From NCBI RefSeq assembly GCF_035920365.1, contig NZ_CP109150.1, positions 2,418,001 through 2,482,000 of the forward strand: DNA of 64,000 bases, given 5' to 3'. The notes below the pieces were generated by a model. It ran no database searches. It saw only the letters and a program-made list of their open reading frames with translations, and was not told the DNA's origin. This stretch comes from Micromonospora sp. NBC_01740 (lineage in GTDB: Bacteria > Actinomycetota > Actinomycetes > Mycobacteriales > Micromonosporaceae). Shown one piece after another: positions 53,051 to 64,000 of the stretch; position 1 is the stretch's first letter, and the number at the start of each line of letters is the position of its first letter. The position numbers and the translations under genes are program-made.

Positions 53051-53932
53051 TTGGCAGAGCAACTGCGACTGATGGCCGTCCACGCACACCCCGACGACGA
53101 GTCGAGCAAGGGCGCCGCGACCATGGCGAAGTACGTCGCCGAGGGCGTGGACGTCCTGGTGGTCACGTGCACCGGCGGCGAGCGCGGCAGCGTGTTGAAC
53201 CCGAAGATGGACCGACCGGACGTCTGGGCCAACATCGCCGACGTCCGCCGGGCGGAGATGGACGCCGCGCGGGCGATCCTCGGCGTCGAGCAGGCGTGGC
53301 TCGGCTTCGTCGACTCCGGCCTGCCCGAGGGCGACCCGCTCCCGCCGCTGCCCGAGGGCTGCTTCGCCCTCCAGGACGTCGAGGTGGCCGCCGGCCCGCT
53401 GGTGCGGCTGATGCGCCAGTTCCGTCCGCACGTCGTGACGACGTACGACGAGGAGGGCGGCTACCCGCACCCCGACCACATCATGACCCACAAGGTCAGC
53501 GTGGCCGCGTTCGAGGCCGCCGGCGACCCGGAGCGCTATCCGGAGCTGGGCGAGCCGTGGCAGCCGCTCAAGCTCTACTACGACATCGGCTTCTCCCGGG
53601 GCAAGATCATGGCGCTGCACGAGACGCTGCTCGCCGCCGGCCTGACGTCGCCCTACGAGGAGTGGATCAAGCGCTGGGAGGACCGCACCGACAAGGGCCC
53701 CCGGATCACGACCCGGGTCGAGTGCGCCGACTACTTCCCGGTCCGCGACGACGCGCTGCGCGCCCACGCCACCCAGATCGACCCGGACGGCTTCTGGTTC
53801 CAGGTGCCGATGGAGATGCAGCGGCGGGCGTGGCCGACGGAGGACTTCGAGCTGGTGCGCTCGCTGGTCGACAGCCCGCTGCCCGAGTCGGACCTCTTCG
53901 CCGGGGTGCGCGAGACGGCCCATGCCCGCTGA
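53051..53932 (+). CDS. mca: Mycothiol S-conjugate amidase Mca
   Basis: 293 residues from TTG 53051 with GAGGAGC upstream; ATG 53072 is a less likely start. Mca cleaves mycothiol S-conjugates to release mercapturic acids during detoxification and so marks an actinobacterium. The zinc motif is HAHPDDE (residues 11-17) with HPDH at ~142; [10 protein letters not shown] and [20 protein letters not shown] match Mca rather than MshB. The small membrane protein downstream is its usual neighbour. Confidence 0.95.
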   Translation: MAEQLRLMAVHAHPDDESSKGAATMAKYVAEGVDVLVVTCTGGERGSVLNPKMDRPDVWANIADVRRAEMDAARAILGVEQAWLGFVDSGLPEGDPLPPLPEGCFALQDVEVAAGPLVRLMRQFRPHVVTTYDEEGGYPHPDHIMTHKVSVAAFEAAGDPERYPELGEPWQPLKLYYDIGFSRGKIMALHETLLAAGLTSPYEEWIKRWEDRTDKGPRITTRVECADYFPVRDDALRAHATQIDPDGFWFQVPMEMQRRAWPTEDFELVRSLVDSPLPESDLFAGVRETAHAR

Positions 53933-53980
53933 TCCGGGCCGGGGCTACCCTGGTCACCAACCGCACACCGGAGGAACGCC

Positions 53981-54274
53981 ATGCTGACCGCCGCAGAGGT
54001 GCTCGCCCAGAACAACTTCGGGGACACCCGCACGGGTGGCCTGGCCGGGCCGATGGGCCTCTTCCTCATCCTCGTTCTGGCCACCGCCACCGTCCTGCTG
54101 ATCCGCAACATGAACTCCCGGCTGCGTCGGCTGCCCGACCGGTTCCCCCAGCAGGGCCCGCCGGCGACCCCCGACCAGGCGGACGCGGCAGTCGTCGATC
54201 CGACAGAAGGTGCGCTGACGCAGGATTCATCCTCCGCCGCTCCCACCGGGCGTCAGCAGCGTCGCAACGGCTAG
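53981..54274 (+). CDS. Small single-pass membrane protein downstream of mca
   Basis: 97 residues, ATG after CCGGAGGAACGCC. One membrane helix (GLFLILVLATATVLLIRNM) is followed by NSRLRRLPDRFP and a Ser/Ala/Gln-rich tail. Proteins of this form follow mca in many actinobacteria; function unknown. It probably shares the mca transcript. Confidence 0.8.
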   Translation: MLTAAEVLAQNNFGDTRTGGLAGPMGLFLILVLATATVLLIRNMNSRLRRLPDRFPQQGPPATPDQADAAVVDPTEGALTQDSSSAAPTGRQQRRNG

Positions 54275-54391
54275 TCCGCCCATGATTCACGTCGAACCCG
54301 GTCGTCGCCCCCTGTTGCGGCCACCGGGTTTGCCTTAGCCTCTCGCCGGGGGGACCAAGAGTTCCCGAGCCGTGCGCGGGAGGGGGCGCCG

Positions 54392-54457
54392 ATGACCACC
54401 ACACCACCGGTCGCCCGTCGTACCGGCGAGCGGCCCGCAGGCGGAGCGGCCCGGTGA
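54392..54457 (+). CDS. Possible upstream micro-ORF of the GGDEF-EAL gene
   Basis: ATG 54392 follows GGGAGGGGGCGCC, the strongest ribosome site near this gene, and gives a 21-codon peptide ([18 protein letters not shown]...) whose TGA overlaps the GGDEF-EAL start GTG (GTGA at 54454). Translation of the large gene may depend on it. It could instead reflect a different true start; this frame is not the GGDEF frame. Confidence 0.4.
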   Translation: MTTTPPVARRTGERPAGGAAR

Positions 54458-56985
54458 CCTCCGGCAGGGCCGGCGAGTCGACCGACCGGGTCGAAGCCCG
54501 CGGCACCCCCGCGCGGCTGCTCCTGCTCACCGCTGCCGTCGCGCTGACCGCGCTGGTCGCCGCCGGGCTGGGGTGGACCGCCCCGACCCACCTTCCCGCC
54601 GACGACCCGCTCGGCGGGCCGGCCCGCTTCGGCCTCGCCGTCGCCGTGTTCGCCGTCGCCCAGTTGGCCCGGCTGCGCTTCCGCACCGCCGCCGGGATGG
54701 TGAGCATCACCTGGGGCGAAGCCGCGCTGATCATCTGCCTTTACCTGACGCCCACCGGCTGGCTCCCCTCCGCCGCGCTCCTCGGCGCCGCGCTCGCCTG
54801 GTCGGCCATGTCGCTGCTCGGCGACCGGCGGCCGGTGCTGGAGGTCGTCCGGATCACGGCGTCGCTGACCGCCGCCACCGCCCTGGCCGTCTCCGTCACC
54901 ACCGTGCTCGGCGAGCCGCTGCTGGCGACGCCGACCCCGGCGCTCGCCCTGGCCGTGCTCGCGGGCTCGGTCGCCTACCTTCTCGCCACCGCCTGGCTCG
55001 GCGGCGCCACCCTGGCGCTGCGGCACGGCATCCCCGTGGCGCCGCCGCTGCTCGCCGCGCTGCGGGGCAAGCTGCTGATGTTCGTCGGCAACGTGGCCGT
55101 CGGCCTGGTCGTGGTGGCACTGCTGGAACTCGACGCGCGCTGGCTGCTGCTGCTCCCGCCGGCGCTCTGGCTGCTCCAGCAGACCTACCGGCACCGGCTC
55201 CGCGCCGACCAGGAGCGGCGCACCTGGCGGGCCTTCGCCGAGGCCACCGCCGCGCTCAACCAGCTCGACGAGCGGGGCGTCGCCACGGCCGCCGTGACGG
55301 GCGCGCTGACCCTGTTCAACGCCGAACTCGTCGACGTCGACGTGGCCCGGGGCGACGGCCGGTGGCGGCGCTACCGGGGCGACCCGGGCGGCCAGCTGGT
55401 CGACCGGGAGGTCGCACCGCCCGGCCGGACCGAGCCGGAGGACCACGAGCTGGTGCGTACCCTCTCCGTGGGGGCCTCCCGGGTGGGCGAGCTGCGGGTC
55501 CGGTTCCCGCGCTGCGCGCCACCCAACGCCCGGGAACGCGACGCCGTGGCCGCGTTCGGCGACGCGCTCGCCGCCGCGCTGCACGACGCCGCGACCCACC
55601 GCGAGCTGCGCCTGGTCACCGCCCGCTCGTCGTACGAGGCGGTGCACGACCAGCTCACCGGACTGGTGAACCGGTCGGCCCTGCTCAGCAAGGGCGACCA
55701 GGCGCTGCGCCAGCTCGCCCACGACCACCCGGTGGCGCTGCTGCTGCTCGACATCGACCAGTTCAAGGAGGTCAACGACACCCTCGGGCATGCGGCCGGC
55801 GACCAGCTGCTGCGGTTGACCGCCAACCGGCTGGGCGCCCTTGCCCGCCCCGGGGACCTGCTCGCCCGCCTCGGCGGCGACGAGTTCGCGTTGCTGCTGA
55901 CGTCGGTCCCGGTGATCGGCGACCGGGCCGCCCCCATGGCGTACGCGCTGCGGCAGGCCCGCGAGATCGCCGAGCGGCTCGCCGCGCCGACCGAGGTGGC
56001 CGGGGTGCGGATGTCCGTCGAGGTCTCCGTCGGGGTGGTGGTCGCCGACGCCGGCACCGCCGACCTGACCGAGCTGCTGCGCCGGGCCGACATCGCCATG
56101 TACCAGGCCAAGGAGGGCGGCGGCAGCGTCGCCGCGTACGACTCCGCCCGGGACGCCGCCAGCACCGACCAACTGGCCCTGCTGGCGGAGCTGCGCGAGG
56201 CGCTGAAGACCGACGACCAGCTCGTGCTGGCGTTGCAGCCGGCGGTCGACCTGACCACCGGCGCCCCGACGGGGGTGGAGGCGCTGATCCGCTGGCGGCA
56301 CCCGCGCCGGGGCTGGCTCGGGCCGCACGACTTCATCCGCCCGGTGGAGAACAGCGAGCAGCTCGGCACCTTCACCCGCTACGTGCTGGACAAGGCGCTC
56401 GCCGTCGCCGCCGGCTGGGCCCGCGACGGGCTCGACGTGCCGATCTCGGTCAACCTGTCGGCGCGCAGCCTGCTCGACCCCCGCCTGCCCACCGAGATCG
56501 CCGACGCCCTGCGCCGGCACCAGGTGCCGCCGGACCGGCTGGTCCTGGAGATCACCGAGACTGTGGTGATGAGCGAGCTGGAGGTCATCGACGAGGTGCT
56601 CGCCACCCTGCGGTCGATGGGCGTGCAGCTCGCCGTCGACGACTTCGGCACGGGCTTCTCCTCGCTGACGTTCCTCACCCGGATCGCGGTGGACGAGCTC
56701 AAGGTGGACCGTTCCTTCGTGATCCGGATGGCCGACTCCCCGGAGGCGGCGGCGATCGTACGGACCACCGTCGGCCTCGCCCACGAGCTGGGGCTACGGG
56801 TGGTCGCCGAGGGCGTGGAGACCGCCGAGCAACGCCTCGCGCTGGCCGAGCTGGGCTGCACGGCCGCCCAGGGCTACCACTTCTTCAAGCCGATGCCGGC
56901 CGACAAGATCGGCGCGGTCCTCGGCACCCTGCTCGACGAGGCCCGCCCCAACGTCTTCCCGCTGCGCGCCGACGGCGCCTCCTGA
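54454..56985 (+). CDS. GGDEF-EAL bifunctional c-di-GMP enzyme with MASE-like membrane region
   Basis: 843 residues, GTG start. About eight membrane helices fill residues ~25-260; a GAF-like linker follows. The diguanylate cyclase domain has GGDEFALLL (~474) with RPGD five residues before it, an intact inhibitory I-site. The phosphodiesterase domain has EALIRWRHP (~608), [33 protein letters not shown] and AEGVETAEQ, all catalytic or metal residues. Both activities look possible. A 21-codon ORF overlaps its start. Confidence 0.93.
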   Translation: MTSGRAGESTDRVEARGTPARLLLLTAAVALTALVAAGLGWTAPTHLPADDPLGGPARFGLAVAVFAVAQLARLRFRTAAGMVSITWGEAALIICLYLTPTGWLPSAALLGAALAWSAMSLLGDRRPVLEVVRITASLTAATALAVSVTTVLGEPLLATPTPALALAVLAGSVAYLLATAWLGGATLALRHGIPVAPPLLAALRGKLLMFVGNVAVGLVVVALLELDARWLLLLPPALWLLQQTYRHRLRADQERRTWRAFAEATAALNQLDERGVATAAVTGALTLFNAELVDVDVARGDGRWRRYRGDPGGQLVDREVAPPGRTEPEDHELVRTLSVGASRVGELRVRFPRCAPPNARERDAVAAFGDALAAALHDAATHRELRLVTARSSYEAVHDQLTGLVNRSALLSKGDQALRQLAHDHPVALLLLDIDQFKEVNDTLGHAAGDQLLRLTANRLGALARPGDLLARLGGDEFALLLTSVPVIGDRAAPMAYALRQAREIAERLAAPTEVAGVRMSVEVSVGVVVADAGTADLTELLRRADIAMYQAKEGGGSVAAYDSARDAASTDQLALLAELREALKTDDQLVLALQPAVDLTTGAPTGVEALIRWRHPRRGWLGPHDFIRPVENSEQLGTFTRYVLDKALAVAAGWARDGLDVPISVNLSARSLLDPRLPTEIADALRRHQVPPDRLVLEITETVVMSELEVIDEVLATLRSMGVQLAVDDFGTGFSSLTFLTRIAVDELKVDRSFVIRMADSPEAAAIVRTTVGLAHELGLRVVAEGVETAEQRLALAELGCTAAQGYHFFKPMPADKIGAVLGTLLDEARPNVFPLRADGAS

Positions 56986-57056
56986 CCCCACCCGCCGCAT
57001 GGCCGGTCCACGTCGGAGCGCGGGCGGGCGCGTCACCGGGTGGTTATGGTCGTCGG

Positions 57057-59051
<1,995 letters not shown>

Positions 59052-59133
59052 CGCTCTCACCCGACCCTGAGGCTTCCGGCCGTCGTTCAGGCTGCCGCCC
59101 GGGTGCGGGGGTGCCTCCGGTCCGTGCCGGTGC

Positions 59134-59784
59134 TCACGGCCAGAGTTGCTCGCGTTCCCAACCCGTGCCGGTGCGGCGGTAGCGCAGCCGGACGTGCCGG
59201 CGCTGCGCGTCCGCCTGCCAGAACTCGACGAGGTGCGGCGCGACCGCGTAGACGGTGTGCGTCTTGGCGACCAGATCGGGGTCGGTGGCCAGCCGCTTCC
59301 GGATCCGGGCCAGCTCGCGGTCCAACTCGGCGCGGTCGGTGAGCACGTCGCTCTGCCGGCCGGCCAGTCCGGCCATCCGTGACCCTTCGGGCCGTGCCAG
59401 GAAGTCGGCCCGGGAGACGTCGGGGTCCGCCGGGGCGGCGATTCCCCGCACCCGGACCTGGCGGCCCTGCTCGCGCCAGTGGAAGCTGAGCGCGGTCCGG
59501 GGGTTCTCGGCGAGCTGGCGGCCCTTGGCGCTGGCCGAACTGGTGGCGAAGTGCCAGCCGGCCTCGTCGAGGTCCTTCAGGATCAGCACCCGGGCGTCCG
59601 GCATGCCGTCGGCGTCGACGGTGGAAACGGTCATCGCGTGCGGCTCGTCGACGCCCGTGTCGATCGCACCGGCCATCCACTCGACGAAGAGGGGCAGCGG
59701 CTCGGCCGGGGCGGCGGCAGGATCGAACGACGGCATGTCGTGCGCGAGCACCGGCAGGCCACGAAGCAGACTGCGAATCGTCAT
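59134..59784 (-). CDS. pdxH: Pyridoxamine 5'-phosphate oxidase
   Basis: 216 residues. FMN enzyme oxidising PNP/PMP to PLP, the cofactor of the three or more PLP enzymes in this window. N-terminal RGLPVLAHDMPSFD and FMN/PLP contacts DGMPDARVLILKDLDEAGWHFATSS and SAKGRQLAENPRTALSFHW are present; the C-terminal RRHVRLRYRRTGTGWEREQLWP matches the family's (R/V)L.P end. It is divergent from purK. Confidence 0.9.
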   Translation of the reverse strand: MTIRSLLRGLPVLAHDMPSFDPAAAPAEPLPLFVEWMAGAIDTGVDEPHAMTVSTVDADGMPDARVLILKDLDEAGWHFATSSASAKGRQLAENPRTALSFHWREQGRQVRVRGIAAPADPDVSRADFLARPEGSRMAGLAGRQSDVLTDRAELDRELARIRKRLATDPDLVAKTHTVYAVAPHLVEFWQADAQRRHVRLRYRRTGTGWEREQLWP

Positions 59785-59872
59785 GCCATGATCCTTTCAG
59801 CAGCGGGGGTGGGTGTTCGATGCGCCATCCGGCGGCGCAGGTGGCGGGGCGTCCCGATAGGCTGGCGCCGCT

Positions 59873-61054
59873 ATGGATTCCCGTACCGGTCTGCCCGTTG
59901 TCGGCATGGTGGGCGGCGGCCAGCTGGCCCGGATGACCCACCAGTCCGCGATCGCCCTCGGCCAGTCGCTGCGCGTGCTCGCGCTGGCCCCCGACGACGG
60001 CGCCGCGCTGGTCGCCGCCGACGTCCAGTACGGCGACCACACCGACCTCGCCGCGCTGCGCACCTTCGCCAAGGCCTGCGACGTGGTCACCTTCGACCAC
60101 GAGCACGTCCCCACCGAGCACATCCGCACGCTGGCCGCCGAGGGCGTGAAGCTCTTCCCACCGGCCGACGCGCTGCTGCACGCCCAGGACAAGCGGGTCA
60201 TGCGGGAGCGGCTCGGCGAGCTGGGCGCGCCGAACCCGGCGTGGCGACCCGTCGCCGAGCCCGCCGACCTGGTGGCGTTCGGCGACGAGATCGGCTGGCC
60301 GGTGGTGCTCAAGGCGGCCCGCGGCGGGTACGACGGCCGGGGCGTCTGGATGGTCGACGACGTGGCGCAGGCCGAGGAGCTGGCCACGACCCTGCTGGCC
60401 GGTGGCACCCGGCTGATCGTCGAGGAGCGGGTGCCGCTGCGCCGGGAGCTGGCCGTGCAGGTGGCGCGCTCGCCGTTCGGGCAGGTCGCCGCGTACCCGG
60501 TGGTCGAGACGGTGCAGCGCGACGGCATCTGCGTCGAGGTGCTCGCCCCCGCACCGGGCCTGCCGGAGGAGCTGGCGGTCGCCGCCCAGCAGCTCGCCAT
60601 CGACCTGGCCACCGCGCTCGGCGTGGTCGGCCTGCTCGCCGTGGAGCTGTTCGAGGTCGCCGACCGGGCCGCGCCCGGGGGTAGCCGGATCGTGGTGAAC
60701 GAGCTGGCGATGCGGCCGCACAACTCGGGGCACTGGACCATCGAGGGCGCACGCACGTCGCAGTTCGAGCAGCACCTGCGGGCGGTGCTCGACTACCCGA
60801 TGGGCGACACCTCGCTGACCGCTCCCGTGGTGGTGATGGCGAACGTCCTCGGTGGCGAGCCGGGCGGGATGTCGATCGACGAGCGGCTGCACCACCTCTT
60901 CGCGGCCGAGCCGGGTGCCAAGGTGCACCTCTACGGCAAGCAGGTGCGGCCCGGCCGCAAGATCGGGCACGTCACGGTGCTCGGGGACGACCTGGACGAC
61001 GTACGGACGCGGGCCGCGCGAGCCGCCCGCTGGTTGCGGGAGGGGCGGGCGTGA
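59873..61054 (+). CDS. purK: 5-(carboxyamino)imidazole ribonucleotide synthase
   Basis: 393 residues. PurK carboxylates AIR with ATP and bicarbonate to N5-CAIR in purine synthesis. Start [18 protein letters not shown] is family-typical; the ATP-grasp core has [20 protein letters not shown] and [17 protein letters not shown], with [18 protein letters not shown] for metal binding. purE follows after 40 bases, so both steps are co-expressed. Confidence 0.96.
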   Translation: MDSRTGLPVVGMVGGGQLARMTHQSAIALGQSLRVLALAPDDGAALVAADVQYGDHTDLAALRTFAKACDVVTFDHEHVPTEHIRTLAAEGVKLFPPADALLHAQDKRVMRERLGELGAPNPAWRPVAEPADLVAFGDEIGWPVVLKAARGGYDGRGVWMVDDVAQAEELATTLLAGGTRLIVEERVPLRRELAVQVARSPFGQVAAYPVVETVQRDGICVEVLAPAPGLPEELAVAAQQLAIDLATALGVVGLLAVELFEVADRAAPGGSRIVVNELAMRPHNSGHWTIEGARTSQFEQHLRAVLDYPMGDTSLTAPVVVMANVLGGEPGGMSIDERLHHLFAAEPGAKVHLYGKQVRPGRKIGHVTVLGDDLDDVRTRAARAARWLREGRA

Positions 61055-61094
61055 GCTTGCGGGCCCCGCAGTCGCGAGTGAGAGGCAGGCACGC

Positions 61095-61586
61095 GTGAGC
61101 ACCGTTGGACTGATCATGGGCAGCGACTCGGACTGGCCGACGATGAAGGCCGCTGCCGAGGTGCTGGACGAGTTCGAGGTGCCGTACGAGGTCGAGGTCG
61201 TCTCGGCGCACCGTACCCCGATCAAGATGATCGACTACGGGCGCGCCGCAGCCGACCGGGGCCTGAAGGTCATCATCGCCGGGGCGGGTGGCGCCGCCGC
61301 CCTGCCCGGGATGGTCGCCTCGGTCACCCCGCTGCCCGTGATCGGCGTCCCGGTGCCGTTGAAGCACCTCGACGGGATGGACTCGCTGCTCTCCATCGTG
61401 CAGATGCCGGCCGGCGTGCCGGTGGCCACCGTGTCGATCGGCAACGCCCGCAACGCCGGGCTGCTCGCCGTCCGCATCCTGGCCGCCGCCGACCGCGCCC
61501 TGCTCGACCGCATGTCGGCCTACCAGGCCGACCTGGAGCAGTTGGTCGCCGAGAAGGACGCGGCCCTGCGCGCCTCCCTCGCCTGA
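61095..61586 (+). CDS. purE: N5-carboxyaminoimidazole ribonucleotide mutase
   Basis: 163 residues, GTG start preceded by GAGAGGCAGGC. PurE converts N5-CAIR to CAIR. The family motifs [27 protein letters not shown] and [22 protein letters not shown] are intact; length fits class I PurE. It forms an operon with purK. Confidence 0.96.
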   Translation: MSTVGLIMGSDSDWPTMKAAAEVLDEFEVPYEVEVVSAHRTPIKMIDYGRAAADRGLKVIIAGAGGAAALPGMVASVTPLPVIGVPVPLKHLDGMDSLLSIVQMPAGVPVATVSIGNARNAGLLAVRILAAADRALLDRMSAYQADLEQLVAEKDAALRASLA

Positions 61587-61688
61587 CGTCTCCGCGCCGG
61601 CCGGACCCTGGGACTCGTTACTATGGGTGACGGACGCCGGGGTTGCGCAGGGTTACGGTGACGGCTCGGGGAGCCAACTCCTCCTCCG

Positions 61689-61817
61689 CCCCTTTGCTCT
61701 GCATGCCTCCGCGCACCAGCGCCCTGAGCTGGGGTTTTCGCACAGTCACGGTGGTTGACGCCTCAAGCATTCGTCACGCACGGTGACTGTTGCATCGATG
61801 GGTGCAGAGCAAAGGGG
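61689..61817. repeat. ~129-bp inverted-repeat element, copy B
   Basis: CCCCTTTGCTCTGCA (61689-61703) is a perfect inverted repeat of TGCAGAGCAAAGGGG (61803-61817). A nested repeat ACAGTCACGG...CCGTGACTGT-like lies inside (61742-61791). Its right end matches the left end of copy A in inverse orientation, including the TGCAACAGTCAC core. It fills much of the gap 61587-61949; no gene is seen in the rest. Confidence 0.8.
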
Positions 61818-61949
61818 AGACGGGGCATGTGCCCGGTCGAGCCGAGGAGTCACGCTACGTGTTCTCCGGATCGGTGATCCAACGGCCGGCCTCTCGACGG
61901 GGCCAATCAGCAGTGGCAACTGATCGCGGGGGACGGACCCCCGCCGATC

Positions 61950-64000
61950 TCATCGCATGCCGCGCAGGGCCGTCTGGAGGCGTTCCTGGGCCCGGCGCCG
62001 GCGTTCGTTGCTCGCACCGAGCGCCAGCAGCAGGATGCCGACGGGGATCAGGGCCAGCCACGGGCCCAGGCTGAACAGGGCGTGCACCGCCGCGATCGCC
62101 GTCACGGCGGCGCCCACGATCACCGGCGCCTGCTGCTGGCTCATCGACCCGAAGACGAGGACGGCCACGGCGCCGAGCAGCAGCAGCACCTGGCGCAGCG
62201 TGCTGGAGTCGGTGGCCAGCACGATCGCCAGGGTCGGCACGAACGCGGCGACCAGCGCGGGCCCGTACGCGACCCAGCTGCTCAGGTCGGGCCGGTGCCG
62301 CAACTCCAGCACGCCGACGAGCAGGGCGAGTGCCGCGAAGGGCAGCGTGTAGGCCTCCGGCAGCGCCACGTCGGCCACCCGCATCAGGATCCACCAGGCG
62401 GCGATCTCGCAGACCACCACCGCCCAGAACAGGATGCGCCGCTCCACCGGCCGGCGGCCCGGTCGGGTCGCCGCCACGCCCAGCACCGCACCCCAGGCGG
62501 CCAGCAGCGCCGCGATGTGCCGGGGCGAGTCGAACGCCAACGCCAGGGCGATCAGGGCGGCGGCGTACCCGCTCCACTCGACGGTGGCCGCCTCCCGCTG
62601 GGCCTCGGGGCGACGCAGCCGGGGCAGGGTCGCGGCGAACACCTGGAGGGCCGCGCCGACCGCCAGTACGCCGAACGCGGACCAGACGGCCGCGAGGCCG
62701 GCCACCAGGCCGGCGGTGAGCACGAAGAGCTGCGCCATCAGCGAGGCGAACAGCCAGCCGAGGATGCGCGCCCGCTGGGTGGTGCCGAAGATCGCGGCCA
62801 CCGCGCCGACGCCGACCGCGCCGCCCAGGGTGAACAGGGTCAGCTCCCGCGTCGCCAGGCCGCCGACCAGGCCCGCGCTTCCGGCGGCCAGGCCGATGGC
62901 GAAGACGAGCACCCGGGCCAGCCGCAGCGAGCGGGCCCGCTCGGCCAGCGGCGGGGGCGGGGTGAGCGCCAGGCCCAGCATCGAGATGGTGAACACGGAC
63001 AGCGCCGCCAGGGTGCTCGCCGGCCAGCCGTTGCCGAGCGAGACCGGGGTGATCAGCAGGGTGACGGCGGCGCCGGGCAGCACCACCGGCACGGCCCGGG
63101 AGCGTCGCCCGCCGCTGAAGCCGGTGGCGGCCAGCGCGGCGGTCGCGGTGAGCAGCAGCGCGGTCAGCACGTGGGTCGCGTCGACCGCGTCGGGGGGCGG
63201 GGTGAGCAGCTCCGGCGGCGGCCCCTGCCAGACCCGGCCGAGACTGCGGTGCGGGTCGACCAGGGCGACGACCAGGGACGGCGCGATCGACACCAGCGCC
63301 AGGGCGGTGGGCAGCGCGGCGGCGGCGAGCGCACCGGCGGCGGGGCTGACCCGCCAGCGGCGCCGCGTGCCGTCGTCCGGCAGTCGCCGCAGCGCGCCGT
63401 CGAGCAGCACCGACCAGCGCCGGACCGGCTGGGCCGCGCCGACCGGCGGTTCCGTCGCGCCCCGCACCAGCTCGGCGAGCACCCCGAGCAGGGCCGCCGC
63501 GGCCGCGTAGACGCCGACGGGCATGCCGGCGGGGACGGCGGCCAGGGCGCTCACCGTGGCGCCGCCGACCACCGCCGCGCTCGCCCAGGGCAGGTACTGC
63601 GGGATCCGTCGCCGGACGGCGGCCACCGCCGCCAGGCCCAGGCTCGACGCGGCCAACGCGGCGGTGAGCAGCACCTCCGGCGCGCGCCCGAACTCGGCCG
63701 CAAGCGCCGCGACGGCGCCCGGGAACGCGAGCAGCGCGGCACCGGCTGCGGCGCCCCCGATCTGGGCGAGGTGCGGCGGCATCCCCTCGGTCTCGATGTC
63801 CTCCACCAGCGGCACGGCCAGCGACCGGGCCAGCGCCGCCACCACGATGCCGATCAGCGCGATGCTGCCAAGCGCCAGCGCGGTGGTCCACGGCCGGACC
63901 AGTCCCGCCCCGGCGGCGTGCAGGGCGACGACACCGGCCACGACCGCCCGGGACAGGCCGGCGCGGGGGTCGACCGCGGCCACGGCGGCTGCCCCGAAGA
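61950..64000 (-). CDS. Large multi-pass membrane protein, 5' end outside window
   Basis: At least 677 residues and still open at the window edge (the codons before GTG 63983 continue as hydrophobic GAAAVAAVD...), so the true start is probably beyond 64000. Roughly 16-20 membrane helices, Ala/Leu/Val-rich, with short loops; a soluble basic C-terminus (SNERRRRAQERLQTALRGMR) follows. LLTPPPDAVDATHVLTALLL and the Pro-rich ALTPPPPLAERARSLRLARV loops are distinctive. No transporter or enzyme family is recognised; conserved membrane permease-like protein is all that can be said. Confidence 0.65.
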   Translation of the reverse strand, partial: FGAAAVAAVDPRAGLSRAVVAGVVALHAAGAGLVRPWTTALALGSIALIGIVVAALARSLAVPLVEDIETEGMPPHLAQIGGAAAGAALLAFPGAVAALAAEFGRAPEVLLTAALAASSLGLAAVAAVRRRIPQYLPWASAAVVGGATVSALAAVPAGMPVGVYAAAAALLGVLAELVRGATEPPVGAAQPVRRWSVLLDGALRRLPDDGTRRRWRVSPAAGALAAAALPTALALVSIAPSLVVALVDPHRSLGRVWQGPPPELLTPPPDAVDATHVLTALLLTATAALAATGFSGGRRSRAVPVVLPGAAVTLLITPVSLGNGWPASTLAALSVFTISMLGLALTPPPPLAERARSLRLARVLVFAIGLAAGSAGLVGGLATRELTLFTLGGAVGVGAVAAIFGTTQRARILGWLFASLMAQLFVLTAGLVAGLAAVWSAFGVLAVGAALQVFAATLPRLRRPEAQREAATVEWSGYAAALIALALAFDSPRHIAALLAAWGAVLGVAATRPGRRPVERRILFWAVVVCEIAAWWILMRVADVALPEAYTLPFAALALLVGVLELRHRPDLSSWVAYGPALVAAFVPTLAIVLATDSSTLRQVLLLLGAVAVLVFGSMSQQQAPVIVGAAVTAIAAVHALFSLGPWLALIPVGILLLALGASNERRRRAQERLQTALRGMR

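Noticed and set aside
54275..54391. Leader of the GGDEF-EAL region as a c-di-GMP or c-di-AMP riboswitch
   Set aside because: GGGGGGACC and an ACCGGGTTTGCC-like piece caught the eye, but the conserved GGCAAACC/GACGCAAAGC or ydaO core elements are not present in the correct strand and order.
54573..57050. Long +1 frame overlapping the GGDEF-EAL gene joined to the YyaL frame
   Set aside because: The upstream part is an Arg/Pro-rich shadow of the GGDEF-EAL gene; homology begins only at GTG 57057.

Overview
The window is very GC-rich DNA from an actinomycete, most likely Micromonospora or a close Micromonosporaceae relative. The evidence is the strong G/C third-position bias with frequent GTG and some TTG starts, a mycothiol S-conjugate amidase (mca), the mfd-lipoprotein-mazG-eno-ftsB/divIC-DUF501-ppx gene order, and an XRE regulator/DUF397 pair. 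It is mostly ordinary chromosome: no prophage, insertion sequence, CRISPR array or rRNA was seen. Accessory marks are gene remnants, small repeats and hairpins.

Layout. 1-4 kb: 3' end of an S66 LD-carboxypeptidase, a perfect 19-bp hairpin, a frameshifted DUF559 gene, a cyclase-family enzyme and an AraC regulator. 4-18 kb: housekeeping run of mfd, SurA-like lipoprotein, mazG, DUF885 peptidase, a lipoprotein, eno, a DivIC/FtsB protein, DUF501, an ArgA-like acetyltransferase, an ArsR-like regulator and ppx, interrupted by a decayed esterase gene and, after ppx, abutting fragments of an oxidoreductase and a TetR gene. 18-24 kb: XRE/DUF397, PadR plus HAAS-type membrane protein, LppU-like protein, dienelactone hydrolase, family-5 uracil-DNA glycosylase. 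23.5-27.9 kb: a tightly overlapping DUF4129 / membrane protein / MoxR ATPase / DUF58 / membrane protein operon. 28-32 kb: type II NADH dehydrogenase, a large membrane protein, tRNA-Leu(UAA) (the bldA-type tRNA) and a Bax-inhibitor-1/YccA protein.

32-40 kb: a striking C-rich then G-rich tract centred on a hairpin, a thiolase, two SGNH hydrolases, DUF1232, cystathionine beta-synthase, GNAT and RNase Z, with a very strong Shine-Dalgarno and micro-ORF upstream of RNase Z. 40.5-45.3 kb: a minus-strand three-gene operon matching the NAGGN (N-acetylglutaminylglutamine amide) osmoprotectant trio: asparagine-synthase-like amidotransferase, GNAT/ATP-grasp synthetase and M42 peptidase, joined by 4-base overlaps. 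45.5-47.7 kb: YCII gene, msrA and HIT protein; a 43-bp perfect copy of the msrA 3' end lies on the far side of the YCII gene. 47.8-64 kb: cystathionine gamma-synthase, amidase, threonine dehydratase, greA, DUF4307, mca, a GGDEF-EAL protein with an overlapping upstream micro-ORF, a YyaL-type thioredoxin-domain protein, pdxH, purK, purE and a large membrane protein cut by the window end. Two copies of a ~128-bp inverted-repeat element lie near 47.0 and 61.75 kb.

Themes: sulfur amino acids and thiol/redox maintenance (cystathionine beta-synthase and gamma-synthase, msrA, mca), osmoprotection (NAGGN), nucleotide hygiene and repair (mfd, mazG, family-5 UDG), c-di-GMP signalling and, through the UUA-decoding tRNA, possible developmental control. 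By eye I found no in-frame TTA codon in the genes annotated here.
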